Positions 46,638-60,252 of a stretch of DNA of 64,000 nucleotides are shown here, in pieces (position 1 is the stretch's first letter; every line of letters begins with the position of its first letter). The DNA lies in the NCBI GenBank assembly GCA_036873135.1, contig JAPTYO010000008.1, positions 32,080,761 to 32,144,760 on the forward strand. Direction: 5' to 3'. The DNA is from Clarkia xantiana subsp. parviflora (lineage: Eukaryota; Streptophyta; Magnoliopsida; Myrtales; Onagraceae). The translations under genes were made by a program, and so were the position numbers. The notes beneath the pieces are model-generated. The model saw only the letters and a list, made by a program, of their open reading frames with translations. It had not been told where the DNA came from and searched no databases.

Positions 46638-47092
46638 TGTTAGATTACGGGGAATAATCACTAAGGATACTAAATCATGGTACATGCTAGTAATCGAAAT
46701 TACGCAGCGGAAGATTCGCACATACCCAAAACGATGTCCGTAGTCCCAAGATCCTTCCTGTAGGGAGTTCACGATCCTCCGGTCGGCACCCGTAGAGGTT
46801 CTGGTTAAGGAAACCCTACGCGGTATGTTCTCCACAGCAAAGCCACTGATCCATTCTTGGCAGGGGACATATCTCTTAAGTGTTTCTCGAAGGCAAATTG
46901 GCACACCTTTGGTGACTATAGGTTCGGCCGAAACTTTGGTGTTCTTGGGGGGGGGGGGGGGGGTTCTCTCAAAACACCACTTAAAGGGAATTGTGATTAA
47001 CCTTAATAAAACTCCTAACAACCCATATATTAGGAGGAGTAAAGTGGACAAAAGTCAACTTTACCACCTCCTAGGGTTTCGGCCGACCACAT
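46638..47092 (-). mobile_element. copia 5' LTR, subfamily 1, left part
   Basis: Starts TGTTAGATTACGGGG after the primer site and follows 3829-4423 in order. It is interrupted at 47092 by a 9.7-kb element and continues at 56772. A G run (46948-46963) lies inside. Confidence 0.8.
47088..47092. repeat. Target-site duplication CACAT (left)
   Basis: Same five bases at 56767-56771. Confidence 0.85.
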
Positions 47093-48701
<1,609 letters not shown>

Positions 48702-48839
48702 GTTTGTCCCTCTTAGGACGGACTCCCGTAGAACGTGTTCGAAGGGGTTTGTCCAAAGACGAAGAAACACTGATTTTGACCAGAAAGTATATTCTCTTCC
48801 AATTCTTCAAAGTCTTCAAGGTGGCTCATATGCTTATTC

Positions 48840-49670
48840 TGGTGCGGAAACATAAAACCTCTGTCTGCGGGGCGCCTGTTGGCAGTGCCTCCATTAGCGA
48901 TGCAGAAAGTAAAGCCTCCAGTGGCGGTGCGGAAAAGTAAAGCCTCGGTCTGCGGTGCCCCTGTTGGCGTTGCCTCCGTTTGCGGTGCAGAAAGTAAAGA
49001 CCTCGATCGACGATGCCTCTACTGGTGTGCGACAAGGAAAAGCCTCCAGTGGCGGTGCGGAAAGTAAAGCCTCCAGTGGCGTGCGGGAAAGTAAAGCTTC
49101 CAGTGGCGTGCAGAAAAGTAAAGCCTCCAGTGGCGTGCGGGAAAGTAAAGCCTCCAGTGGCGTGCGGGAAAGTAAAGCCTCCAGTGGCGTGCAGAAAAGT
49201 AAAGCCTCCAGTGGCGTGCGGGTAAGTAAAGCCTCCAGTGGCGTGCGGGAAAGTAAAGTCTCCAGTGGTGTGCGGAAAGTAAAGCCTCCAGTGGCGTGCG
49301 GAAAAGTAAAGCCTCCAGTGGCGTGCGGAAAAGTAAAGCCTCCAGTGGCGTGCAGAAAAGTAAAGCCTCCAGTGGCGTGCGGGAAAGTAAAGCCTCTAGT
49401 GGCGTGCAGAAAAGTAAAGCCTCCAGTGGCGTGCGGAAAAGTAAAAGCCTCTAGTGGCGTGCAGAAAAGCAAAAACCTTGATCGACGATGCCTCCAGTGG
49501 CATGCGACAAGGAAAAGCCTCCAGTGGCGTGCGACAAGGAAAAGCCTCCAGTGGCGTCCGTCGGAGAAGAGCCTCTAGTGGCGTCCGCCGGAGAAGAGCC
49601 TCTAGTGGCATATGTCGGAGAAATGCCTCTAGTGGCTTCCGTTGGATAAGGGCCTCGAGTGGCTTGACGA
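48840..49670. repeat. 27-bp tandem repeat, block 1
   Basis: About thirty copies of a 27-bp unit (GTAAAGCCTCCAGTGGCGTG plus a short GCGGGAAA-like link). Because 27 is divisible by three, several frames on both strands stay open and give nine-residue repeats (minus strand ATGGFTFPH; plus strand SKASSGVRE). No family match seen. Confidence 0.92.
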
Positions 49671-49965
49671 CTTGAATGCATGTCCCTAATTTTTGCCTAA
49701 ACTGGGCGTGACGCGACAACTTAGCGAGATCTTTTTTTTTTTAATCTCTCATATTCTCTCCTTTTGCCACGGTCAGAATTTTAGACCGTGCCCCTTGGTT
49801 TTCCTAATTTTTGCATGGATTGCCCCTTGGGGTTTTCATTCTATCGGGATTTATTTTCTCTCCTTTTGCCATGATTGCAATTTCTGAATTTGCTATCATG
49901 CCCCTCATTTCCTAATTTTGCCTAGGCTGCCCATTCGGGTTTTCAACCTAACGGAAGTACTCTTT
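49671..49965. other. Spacer between repeat blocks
   Basis: No gene. Contains similar phrases CTCTCCTTTTGCCA and TGCCCCTTGG / TGCCCCTCA repeated at about 49755 and 49857. Confidence 0.45.
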
Positions 49966-51080
49966 TTTTTTTTGGTAGCCGATTAAACAATGGCTGTGAC
50001 CCGTACTTTATTTCCCGTCTTGATGCGAGAGTATTTGTAGCCATTTGGAGGGTTGCTGTGACCCTTTCCTCACCGTCTTCAATGTCGCGAGAACTCTTTT
50101 GATTTGTAGCCATTTGAAGGGTGGCTGTGGCCCTTTTATTTATTTCCATCGCTGATGTTCCGGGAGCGCTCTTTCGATTTGTAGCCGTTTTAAGTGTGGT
50201 TGTGGCCCTTTCAAATGATTTCCCGGCCTCATAAGATTCACGAGAATACTCTTTATATGTAGCCATTTTGAGGGTGGCTATGGCCCTTTCAACAATCTCC
50301 CATCCTCTCAAGATTCGAGGAACACTCTTTGTAGGTAGCCATTTTAGGGGTGGCTGTGGCCCTTTCACTCATTTCTCGGCTTTAATGTTGCGAGAGTGCT
50401 CTATATCTGTAGCCGTTTGAAGGGTGGTTGTGGCCCTTTATTTTGTAATCGTTTTAGGGACGACTGTGGCCCTTTTTTATTTTCCCGCCCTTACAAGATT
50501 CGCGGGATCACTCTTTTATCTGTAGCCGTTTGTAGGGTGGATGTGGCCCTTTATTTTGTAGTCGTTTTAGGGACGACTGTGGCCCTTTTTATTTTCCCAC
50601 CCTCACAAGATTCGCGGGGTCACTCTTTTATCTTTAGCCGTTTGGAGGGTGGCTGTGTCCCTTTCACTTATTCTCCGCTTTTGATGTTGCGGGAGCGTTT
50701 CTTATCTGTAACCATTTGAAGGGTGGTTGTGGCCCTTTCAAAAATTCTCCCGCCCTCTCAGGGTTCGCGGGGATCGCTCTTTATATGTAGTCATTTGAAG
50801 GGTGACTGTGGCCCTTTTCATTCACTTTTGATGTTGCAGGAGCTCTTTGTAGCCGTTTTAAGGGTGACTGTGGCCCTTTGAATTGATTTCCCAGTCTCAC
50901 AAGATTCATGGGAATAACCTTTATATGTAGTCATTTGAAGGGTGACTGTGGCCCTTTTTATTCGTAGTTGATTTAGGGACAACCGTGACCCTTTTATTTC
51001 TTCACTGCTCTCACAGTATTAGCACAAACACTCTCTTCATTTTCATGTAGCCGATTAAAGGGCGGCTGTGACCCTAAAGA
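49966..51080. repeat. ~75-bp tandem repeat, block 2
   Basis: About fourteen diverged copies with the core GTAGCCGTTTGAAGGGTGGC, a TGTGGCCCTTT middle and a tail with a CGCGAG/CGCGGG word and CTCTTT. Positions of successive cores near 50037, 50107, 50181, 50258, 50335 and 50410. Confidence 0.9.
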
Positions 51081-52530
51081 AAACCGAGTTTTTTTTTGCT
51101 CTTTTTTTACTCTTTTTTTTTTTTTTTTTTTTTTTTTTGCTTTTTTGCTTTTTTCATCTCGCCTTTTGCCATGACTGTCCCTGCGGGTTTTCAATCATGC
51201 CCCTCTCCCTGATTTTTGCCTAGGTTTTCAACCTAGCGGGAATTTATTTTTTTCTCTCTTTTTTCTTTTTTCAAATGGAAAGAACATCTACAGAAATTAA
51301 TCAACAACAACTATGTTACATACCCCTAATAGCATATTAAACCTTTTCTCAGAATTTCTCCGGAGGAAAACTTGTCAAATAAGTTGATTATGTCGATGTC
51401 TTGAATGGAGGATCTTTTCAATGGGTGGACGACACCGACAATAATTTCTTCTTCTTCTTCCTCTCAAATGCTCTTTCATTAGCACGGTCGATCTTCATGG
51501 AATCTCGATCTTTTTTAATAGGAAGATATCTGGATGTCTTCTATCTTCAACCATGCTTGATCTTAACAGGAATGCCCCACGGCTACATCTGACTGGTTCA
51601 TAATTCGTCGCATGCTGGACGAATGGTCTGATTAATGAACACACATGGATGGTGTTGAGTTTGGCACAGTAGTCCGCAAGTGGTAAACTTAAGCATAGAT
51701 ATCGTCCGAGGTATCTGGGATAACTGGAATAAGAATGGTCGGCGAGCGAAGGGCCATACATGAGACTTCAGGAGTTTTGATTTGGATGATTATCCAAGCT
51801 GCACAATGAGTAAGGAAAAACTCAAATTTCGGGGATAAAAATGATCACAACTTCTCTTACCTGGGAGTTGGATTTTTCAGTGGGCAATGTGCTCGCTATG
51901 CGACTGGACCTGCTGCATGTCCTGATTCTCTTGCTCCACAACTTGTGTATGTACACCTGCTGAAAAGTACATGCCCCTAGTGGCAGACTGAAAATTTCAG
52001 AACTTTTTTCGGAAAAGGATTCGGTTGATCGAGTCAAGCTACATTGATCGGCACATTGAATCTTCACGGGATTCTCGATGATCTCTTGAAATTTTCTCAT
52101 CTCCTGACATGTCCGATCTCAAAGGGAGATGCCCCATGGTTACCGCTGAATGGTTTAAACCTGGCCACATAACGGTTGTATACCTCGTATTGGAAAGCGT
52201 ATGAATTTCACACATGGTGGGTGAAATTTTTCATAGAAACTCTTTGAAGCGCTCACGTTTCACACGGTTGCGGCATTGGTTGAAGTGGTCATCCGACCTG
52301 CAAAAGAGTAGGGACACTCAAATCTCAAGAAAAAAATTAAATACAATTTAACGCACCTCAACGTTAGATATCTCGAGTGTAAAATTTGTTCGTTGTGCAA
52401 CTGGATGACTGCATGTTCTTTTTTGTTGCCCCATTTAGCCGGCATAGCTTATGTGTACATGATACCTTAACCAAGGGTACCAGAAAAGGGTGAATGAAAA
52501 ATCAGTGTAAAGAATATGAGAAATCATGCA
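51081..52530. other. Internal spacer with a duplicated ~560-bp segment
   Basis: A T run at 51111-51138. Two related stretches (about 51490-51660 and 52060-52230) share AATCTCGAT, ATGCCCCA and CACACATGG words in order. No protein family recognised. Confidence 0.45.
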
Positions 52531-54790
52531 TGATTTTTTGAAAACTCTAATGTCATTCATTTCATAATTTTGATTAATTTTTTGAAAATGAATCAAAATT
52601 TATGATCAAATGTGTTTTGCATCATCATGGAGTTTACTTAGTTTGCTGAGTGCATTATCTGGCTCGAACGCAGGACAAATGCTCAAAACAAAGTTTTTTT
52701 CAAAAAAGTTTTATTGTCCTTTGTTTAAACTTTAATAGTAGCACTCAACTGCACAGTTAAACTATTTTCTCAAAAAAGAATTAAAACTCCCATTTTTTAA
52801 ATACTCGCTCATGCGAATGTTGAAATGACGATCTTGCCAAAAAAGTGCAATACACATTGGATAAGAACGAATGACACTTTGAGTTTTTTTTTTTTTTTTT
52901 TTTTTCAAAAAAATGCTCATGCATGATCGAAAGTTAAAATTCTACTATTAAGAAAGTTACAACTTACAACATATTACCTGAATGATGCATATGAAATGCA
53001 TTTTTGAAAGTTAAAATTCTATTCTAAGAAATTCACAACTTACAACAGTTTACCTGAATAATGCATATGAAATGCATATTTTGAGATGAAAATTTAAGGT
53101 GGATTTTTTTTAAAATAGTGCAATTGAGATGCATGCGTGAATTTGAAAGCTCTATAGCTAAAAAAAAACTCACAATTTACCTGAAATGCTTTTTTTTTTT
53201 TTTAAATAATAATGCATATTGAATGCATGCTTTTAAAAAAATCAGGTAAAAAGGTTTTTTGAAAATGATGCATATGCAATTCATGTTTGAATAATAATAA
53301 AAAAAACTCTAAAGGCCAAAAAGGAATTACAAATTTTCCTAATTTTAAAAAAATGAAGCACATTGAATGCACTAACGGAATTTTACAACTTACATGAAAA
53401 GTTTTTTTCCAAAAAATAATGCGTATGAAACACATTCTTGAAATAAAACATTCTGGTAAGTAGTTTTGAAAATAACACATGGAATGCATGTTTGAAACCA
53501 AAAGTTCTACGACTAAGAATGTGTACAATCTATCAACATATTATTTTTCCTAAAACAATACACATGCGATGCACATGCGATGCACATGCGATGCACATGC
53601 GATGCATACTTGAGATGAAAGTTCTACAGTCAAGATAATTTACAAATTATCTGCAAAGAATTTTTTTTTTAATGAGAGAAAAAAACAATGCATCTAGGTT
53701 GCTCAAAACTAAGAATAAGGCGAATTTTTTTTTTTTTTTTTTAAGGATGCATATGAGATGCACAAAAATAAACACAAGATGCAAACTTAAAAATAAAAGT
53801 TCTACAACTGAGAAAAATTACAATTTACCTGAATTTTTTTTCGAAAATAATGCATATGATATGCATGTTTTTTTTATTAAAAATTCAGATAAAATGTTTT
53901 TTAAACAAAGAGCCCTAAAACTAAGAGAGCTTACGGTTTATCTAAATTTTTTTTTTAATATTAGTGCATGTTGGATGCATTATTAAAAATAAAACAATTC
54001 AGTTAAAAAGTTTTTTTTTTAAATGATGCATATGGAATGCACGTTCGAAATTAGAAACTCTAACAGTTAAAGCGAAATTACAAATTTTCCTAAAAAAAAT
54101 TTGTTTTTGTTTTTTTTTTTTTTTTTTAAGCAATGCATATACAATACACTAACCAAAATTACAATTTACCTGAAAAGTTTTTTTCAAAAATAATGCGTAC
54201 AAAACACATGTTAAAAATAAAAATTCAGATACGAGGTTTTTTTAGAGAAAAAAGAAAATGCATATGAAATGCATGTTCGAAAGGAAGCTCTAATAGCTAA
54301 AGAAATTAATTTTTCTGAAATTTTTTTTTTAAGTAATGCGTAACGCACTAACAAAAATTACAACTTACCAGAGAGTTTTTTTTTTATTTAAATAATGCGC
54401 ATGAGACGCATATTTAGAATAAAAATTTGGGTAAATTTTTTTTTTTTTAAATCAATGCATCTGAAACACATGTTTAGAAATAAAAATCTACAACTAAGGG
54501 ATTAACTACTTAGCTAAAAATGTTTTTTTTCTGAAAAAATGCATTTTAAAATTAGAATCTCTAATTGCTAAAAGGGAGTTAAATTTCTCATGAAAATATT
54601 TTTTTGAAAATAATGCGCGAATGATGCGTTAATTATGAATTACAACTTAGCTGGTTTTTTTTTTTTTAAATAATGCGAATGAAACACATATCTTAGAACA
54701 AAATTTAGGTAAGAGTTTTTTTTTTTTTAAATGCAATGAGATGAATGCATGAGAAATAAAAGCTATACAAACAGTCGCATGATAACATTT
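52531..54790. repeat. A/T-rich diverged tandem repeat, block 3
   Basis: More than twenty degenerate copies, spacing about 75-110 bp, each with AATGCATATGAAATGCAT (often mutated), a TTACAACTTACCTGAA-like word and a poly-T run. It includes four perfect GCACATGCGAT units at 53568-53605. Confidence 0.8.
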
Positions 54791-55213
54791 ACAACAAACA
54801 CAGATCATGTTAGGGGGGTAAAAAAAATGTGTGGTTTTGCTCTACAAGGTAGGTTCCACCGATAGGTTCCCGACAAGGTGGTTTCCTCACCCCATTATAG
54901 GGATCATAAGACCTTCGCAAGCGAGTAGAGTTTTTCTGAGTCGTACCGGCGGCCTAGCCGCTCCGGTCGTACCGTACTAAACCTCCGGGGTTCCTAGTCG
55001 CCCTGAGTTTTAGGCGTTTTGGACATTACACTAAAGTGGTGTGTGCAAATACAAATAATGCATAATCCAACAAAGAAAAATAGTCAGTCATAAAAAATTA
55101 ACTCCACACCTGAAATTACACAAAAACAATCAAGTTAGAATAACAAAGTCAAATATGAATAAAAAATAAAATATGGCAAATAAGCAAATATAAAGAGCCC
55201 GAACCCTCGATCT
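54791..55213 (-). mobile_element. Leader of non-autonomous element
   Basis: Region between the primer site and the repeats. A G+C-richer patch at 54840-55020 has CCGGCGGCCTAGCCGC-type words. No coding frame. Confidence 0.5.
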
Positions 55214-55231
55214 TCCCCAGCAGAGTCGCCA
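55214..55231 (-). other. Primer-binding site, tRNA-Arg type
   Basis: The minus strand reads TGGCGACTCTGCTGGGGA three bases from the LTR. I recall this as the primer site of plant Ogre/Tat elements, complementary to the end of a tRNA-Arg; assignment to a specific tRNA is from memory. Confidence 0.75.
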
Positions 55232-55234
55232 AAT

Positions 55235-56766
55235 TGTCGGACCCTAAAATCTGACCTAAGGCGAAATACGTTTGAAACGTGCAATTTGAAAAGAGTCGCC
55301 ACTAGTTAATTAAGGCTAACTAGAATCCTAAATTACCTAAGCGAATAACGAATTAAACACCTAGGTATAAAATCGGTCTACGATCAGAAAGTCGAGTTCG
55401 GGGGTTCTATTACGAATTAAAAATATAATTTTTAACCTCGCCCTTTCGGAACTCAATTCACTTAATTGCCAACTTTATATTTTATTTATACTATATCAGA
55501 TTAATCTAACGACGTCAGGATTTAATTAAAGTTATGATATGTGAATAATATTATTGATCATTAACCTAAAGCTAATTATAATTTATAACTCCAAATTAAA
55601 AGAAAATACAAAATACCAAAATTATCAAACATGCTCAAATCCATACACAACCTAATATATTTAGCATACATACATGGTTTTTTAACAATACATCTACTCG
55701 ATTTTAATTAATCTAATTATTTTTGAATTTATTTAATTAAACCCTACATATAATAATAATAATAAATAAACAAATTAAAACAATTCAATAATAATAAATA
55801 AATAAAAAAGTAAACAGCGGCTCACCTGGAGAGAAGGGCAGACGGAGGAGGGGAGCGGCGGACGGCCGGAGGTGGGATGGCTGCTGGCAGGCGGGCAGAC
55901 GGGCGGACAGAGGCGGACAGGAAGCAGGTCACCGGCTCCGGCGGTCACAGGCGAAGAGAGAGAGAGAGAAAGAGAGAAAGAGAGAGAGAAAGGGGCGGCT
56001 GGAACTGGGCAGGCAGATCGGGACGGCTGGTGACGCGGCCAGCTTCGGCGCTGGGACGGCGAGCTGGAGGTGCGAGGGTGGAGCTGGTGGCCAGGCTGTG
56101 CAGAGGAGCTTCGATCGGAGGATGACGACGGACGGAGCTGTGGTCAGGTGGGCGAGCTCCGGCAGGCGAGGACGGTGGCCCGACTGGCTGGTGGCGCGGC
56201 GGACCAAGGCCCAGACGGCGGAGTGGACGGGGCGCAGGTGCTGGTGGTCGGAGGTGCTGCAGGTCGCCGGAAATATGGCAGGAATGGTGAAAAAAAAAAC
56301 TTTTTTTGAGCACTAGAAGACGAAATTGCACAGAACCCGAAAATAATATATTATTGCTTCTTTTTTTTTGTGTTTTTTCTGTGTCCCTAACAATGTAAAC
56401 CTAGACCCCTATTCATACTAAAAACCTAGTCTAGATTACAGATAAAATTTTAATAAAAAATGCTAACATATAATTATTCTAGAGAATATTCCTAACGATA
56501 TTTATCTTTACAGATAATTATTTTTTTGAATAAAAAATAATATCTGGAGATAAATATCTTACAGTTAATTTTTCTAAAATAAAAAAAAACTAATTATTAT
56601 ATATATATTTTTAAATATTCCGAAAATATTAAATAAATTCAAAATAATTTAAAATATATTTTATAATAATTTCCCGCCATTGAGCAGACTTTGTGGCTTG
56701 ACGCGTCCGGAATTTGACGTATCGTGTGTAACGTCGTTACGTCTGGGTCAAAATCGAGTGTTTACA
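55235..56766 (-). mobile_element. 5' LTR of non-autonomous element (1532 bp)
   Basis: Plus text TGTCGGACCC to GTGTTTACA. Matches 47093-48701 throughout except for the shorter AG tract and a ~13-bp insertion near 56150. The TATA box position has TATGAATAGG (about 56403) where the 3' LTR keeps TATAAATAGG. Right flank CACAT (56767-56771). Confidence 0.88.
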
Positions 56767-56771
56767 CACAT

Positions 56772-56918
56772 GTATAAGGAGGCTCAATTTTGGGCCTCTC
56801 ATGTCAATTGGGATTTAGGCCTGGCCCAATTCCCAAATATGACATTTACCCAATTAACTTAGGTAACATATACATATAATAGGCTTCCATTTACGGCGCC
56901 CATCACCATATGCTTACA
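56772..56918 (-). mobile_element. copia 5' LTR, subfamily 1, right part
   Basis: Completes the LTR begun at 46638, ending CATATGCTTACA, which reads TGTAAGCATATGG on the minus strand. It abuts Tat antisense-gene sequence, so this copia inserted into the Tat element on the right. Confidence 0.8.
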
Positions 56919-58214
56919 CCATTTATCACGGGAAGGACTCCACAACGCAACGCCACTACCGGACTTCGATCGCTTGGGATCGCTCGAGGGACGCACCTCG
57001 GAGTCAGCCCTCTTTGTCTTGGGTCAAGGCGGAGTGTCTGCAACAGCGAAAACACGATCCGTCACGTTGGAATAGGGGCCTGCAAACAAGAGTAAAACAA
57101 GATAAGAACAATAATACTTAATATCAATAAGGAAGAAAGAAGTTACAAGGAGACTTACTCGTAGATCCCTTCCCTCGCCTGAACTTCAAGACTCGGGGTA
57201 CAGCCGGGGTAACAGGAGGAGCACCTCGCTCGGGGGCAGTAGCGTTCCCCTGAAGACTTGCCTGCAAGCGCGAGTTTCTGCCATCAAACCAACCTACACC
57301 ACAACATAATAGGATTTATAGAGGTTCATAAAGTACCAAAGGGCCTTCCGAAGGAGCTACGCGAATCCCAGATTCGCGCAGTTCCCGCTCCGACACACTA
57401 GACAAGGCGCAATAGGCGCGCGCTTTGTGAGCCCGATACACCATCTTCACGGTCTCTTTGTCCGAATCTGAAAACTCAGCATATGTTGGAACGGGGTCAG
57501 TTTGAGTGACGTGGGTAACCGGCCAAGTAACCCCGACATCATTGATAAATAAGTAGTGATTCCTCCAACCCGAGCGGTCGGCAGCGGTCACGAATCGGAG
57601 TGCAACATTCCATTTCACCTCTCTTAACCCAAGACTCACGAAGCCTCGTTCTTTCAACAAAGGCCAACGTAGCTATGGAGGATAATCTAGATGCGTCCTG
57701 ACGCTGAATCCGAAAAAAGCATCATAATAGAAGAGTAGAATAACGCCCTGACTCTTGAACACAGCACGCGAAAGCAAACCCAAGACCGTATCCCGGCAGG
57801 TGCAAGATCGGTCGGAGAAATTTGATAATAGCGACACATCCTGATCAAGTCACGACATTAAGGGAAGCGCAATCCTTCTTGTATCTGAGTCGTATATACC
57901 GCCGCCATCTCAGTGGGGGGCACGATACGTGAACCTCGAGCAACATCTGCAAGTATGTCAAAAGGAAACACGGCCTCCACAAGGGGGCAAAGCCCAGATT
58001 GCTCAACATACTTCTGATAGTCCATGCGACGAAATTGATTTCCGGAAAAAGTTTGAAACATGTGTTCTGATCACGAGCCAGACTCCGACTCCAAAAAGGA
58101 GTCCGCACCATCCTCAAATCCCGACTCGGAGGATGCCAAAGAATTCGACTCGGGATCAGAATCAGAGTCCGAACAATTCGTAACCCCGGGAGTGGGAATA
58201 AAGAACTTACTCAT
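56919..58214 (-). pseudogene. Antisense gene of second Tat element, with Transposase_28-like domain
   Basis: Runs minus while its host Tat element runs plus. ATG at 58214 (MSKFFIPTPG), then a serine/aspartate-rich stretch (NCSDSDSDPESNS). Then a segment resembling the plant putative gypsy-type transposon domain (Pfam Transposase_28): MAAVYTTQIQEGLRFPL, and later DRSGWRNHYLFI, VGVTWPVTH. In-frame stops near 58070, 57850 and 57675 break it. Downstream exons look spliced: 57293-57159 (GTAG acceptor, GTAAGT donor) encodes WFDGRNSRLQ, matching WFAGNSSSLH at the start of exon 2 in the 37684-39132 gene; 57079-56919 encodes ADTPP and SSDPKRSK, matching GDTPP and TDPKRLK there. The rest is cut off by the copia LTR. 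Confidence 0.65.
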
Positions 58215-59659
58215 TTTGGTATAGCCTGCAAATCGCGAAGGTAGTCCTAACGAGGGACACGCCAGCAAGGATATACCTACTCAACAAGCTACTATGTGAC
58301 ACACGAACCGTAAGGCCTGCAATAATGAACAACAATCTACTCAGCATGTACGCGCGTAACAATCGCATTACTAACTACTATGTGGCGAATATCCTCTATA
58401 TGGGGGCAACTCTACATCTACAAACTCATGGGTTCAAATTAGTACATAGCGAACATCCTCTATACGGGGGTAACTCTATGTCAGTAAGGGCCTCATCCCG
58501 ATACCCCTACAGCTTATATGGCCCCACAAACGCTTGTTCGGCTTAAAACAAACAACCCATGGTAATGGCGCGAACATAATTATGGAACTAACACTTATAT
58601 GTGTATATCGTTCAATGATGACAGGTTATACATGAATATGCTTATATACTTAACAAGAGGAGTTCAAGATCCGACTATAGTTACAAACGCTATTGTGTTA
58701 GCAAACACGCTCGTACAAGTCACTACATGACACAAGTCATAATGCGAGCTCTACCGATCAACAATTTTGATCAAAAGGTGGCTAAGTAAATAATTCAAAA
58801 ACGACGAGGTCTCGATTGGCCAATACGCGCAATCAACAAGAGGAGTAACACTTTCTACTATACATGCATTATTTCTAAACACTTAGCCATTTTTCATGCA
58901 TTTTACACTATGTCAATATGGTTTAGGAATTAACACAAACAATTAGTGGGCATGCAAAATCAAACAAGCACTTGGCTAAAGATTGAAAAACTGGAGTTAG
59001 CCAAAGTCACAATCACACTTGTCGCCCTTGGTGAATGGCTGGCCGGAAACTTTACCTTGGGGGCAAAATGCTTGGCCTCTAAAATTGAAAATATCTAACT
59101 TTGGAATGGTGGCTAAGTATGTTGGTAATTATCATTCTATCTCCTTATATGACATGATGGCAGGGTTTACACTTCTCCATCTTTAATTACAACCATTAGA
59201 TGACAACAATGGATATCTAATAGCTATGATTAAAAATATTACATCCCCTTATTTTCTCTAACTCCTTTTAAATCATTAGCATACAAGACACATGCCACAT
59301 ATTTGTGATTATATCATTCTTAATGAATATTACATTACGAATTGTACGTCACTGAATGTCATTCGTTGATGTACATACATTCTTATATCGTATTTATATA
59401 CATGTCAACGTGAGTGTCCATGTTACGTACGAACACTCACATATTACGCATGTTTTTATTGTATATATATTTGCTGCACTAACCATGTCAGCAGTCATAC
59501 TTCCATTTTATCAAGAAAAAGAAGGAAAGACGACATCGAGGCCCACACACCGACAGACTGTAAGTTCGCCATGAGGTAACTCCTGAACCTAAATCGGACG
59601 TCTATCCTATCAAAATAGAGTCAAGCGAGGGTTAAGCCATTACTTGACTCTGGGGCAAA
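58215..59659 (+). mobile_element. Tat element, upstream flank of antisense gene and 3' tail
   Basis: Non-coding. A ~62-bp direct duplication with CCTCTATA-GGGG-AACTCTA words lies at 58389-58480. It ends with ACTTGACTCTGGGGCAAA (polypurine tract, 59642-59659). Confidence 0.55.
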
Positions 59660-60252
59660 TGATGGATATCCGCCCGATTCAGGTTCGTTTTACGTTCAGG
59701 CCTCGTTAACACGTCAGACCCACTAACGGCTTACAAACGCTTATTCACGGGTTAGAACGGTCCGAACGCGTGACACGCATGTATTCGGAATGTGACCCGT
59801 TTGGATTGTGGAAACAATCCGGCGCGGTCCGAATAATCATCCTGAGACGTGTGTATCCCCACGTGTTTACACTATGTGCGAGTCTTCCCTTTGCCAATTT
59901 AGCTCAAATCCACCCCAGGTTCACGTTTTCCTACTAAACCGGGGTCGGACCACTTAAAACTGGGTTTGATTCCAAGGTTCCCTATATAAAGGAATCTTGG
60001 TCACCCATTTCAGAACTTAAGTTGCCTTGGGAGCTCTCACTTATCTCTAGCTTTATCTCTCAAGATTTCTCATTTTAGCATCGGAGAGAGCTCATCGCAC
60101 ACCACCCCCCCCCTTCGTGGTGTTGATGCCGCCATTTGTGCCAGTGTCGGGAGGAGCGCACGTACGCAACACACACGATAACCCGATAGCCCGACATACA
60201 TCTTAAGAAACCTTAACAGGACCCGACACCCCGATCGAATCAAGTCCCAACA
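59660..60252 (+). mobile_element. 3' LTR of second Tat element (593 bp)
   Basis: TGATGGATATCC to GTCCCAACA. TATATAAAGG TATA box at about 59983-59990; TTAGCATCGGAGAGAG at 60075-60090 followed by CACCACCCCCC. It interrupts a plus-strand copia leader; right flank GAGGC is the expected target-duplication copy. Confidence 0.85.

Larger units (their letters stand above)
48702..55234 (-). mobile_element. Interior of non-autonomous LTR element (no gag or pol)
   Basis: 6.5 kb between two matching LTRs. No protease, reverse transcriptase, RNase H, integrase or gag motif is visible on either strand. Three tandem-repeat blocks and a duplicated ~560-bp segment fill most of it. By structure it is a large retrotransposon derivative that would need proteins from another element. 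Confidence 0.75.

Noticed and set aside
48840..49670. Regular 27-bp repeats resembling a CRISPR array
   Set aside because: Units are contiguous with no unique spacers and lie inside a plant LTR element; it is a minisatellite.
57316..57660. Host gene on the minus strand
   Set aside because: It is the C-terminal part of the Tat antisense gene domain; it lies between Tat 3' LTR and pol side, with frame breaks upstream.
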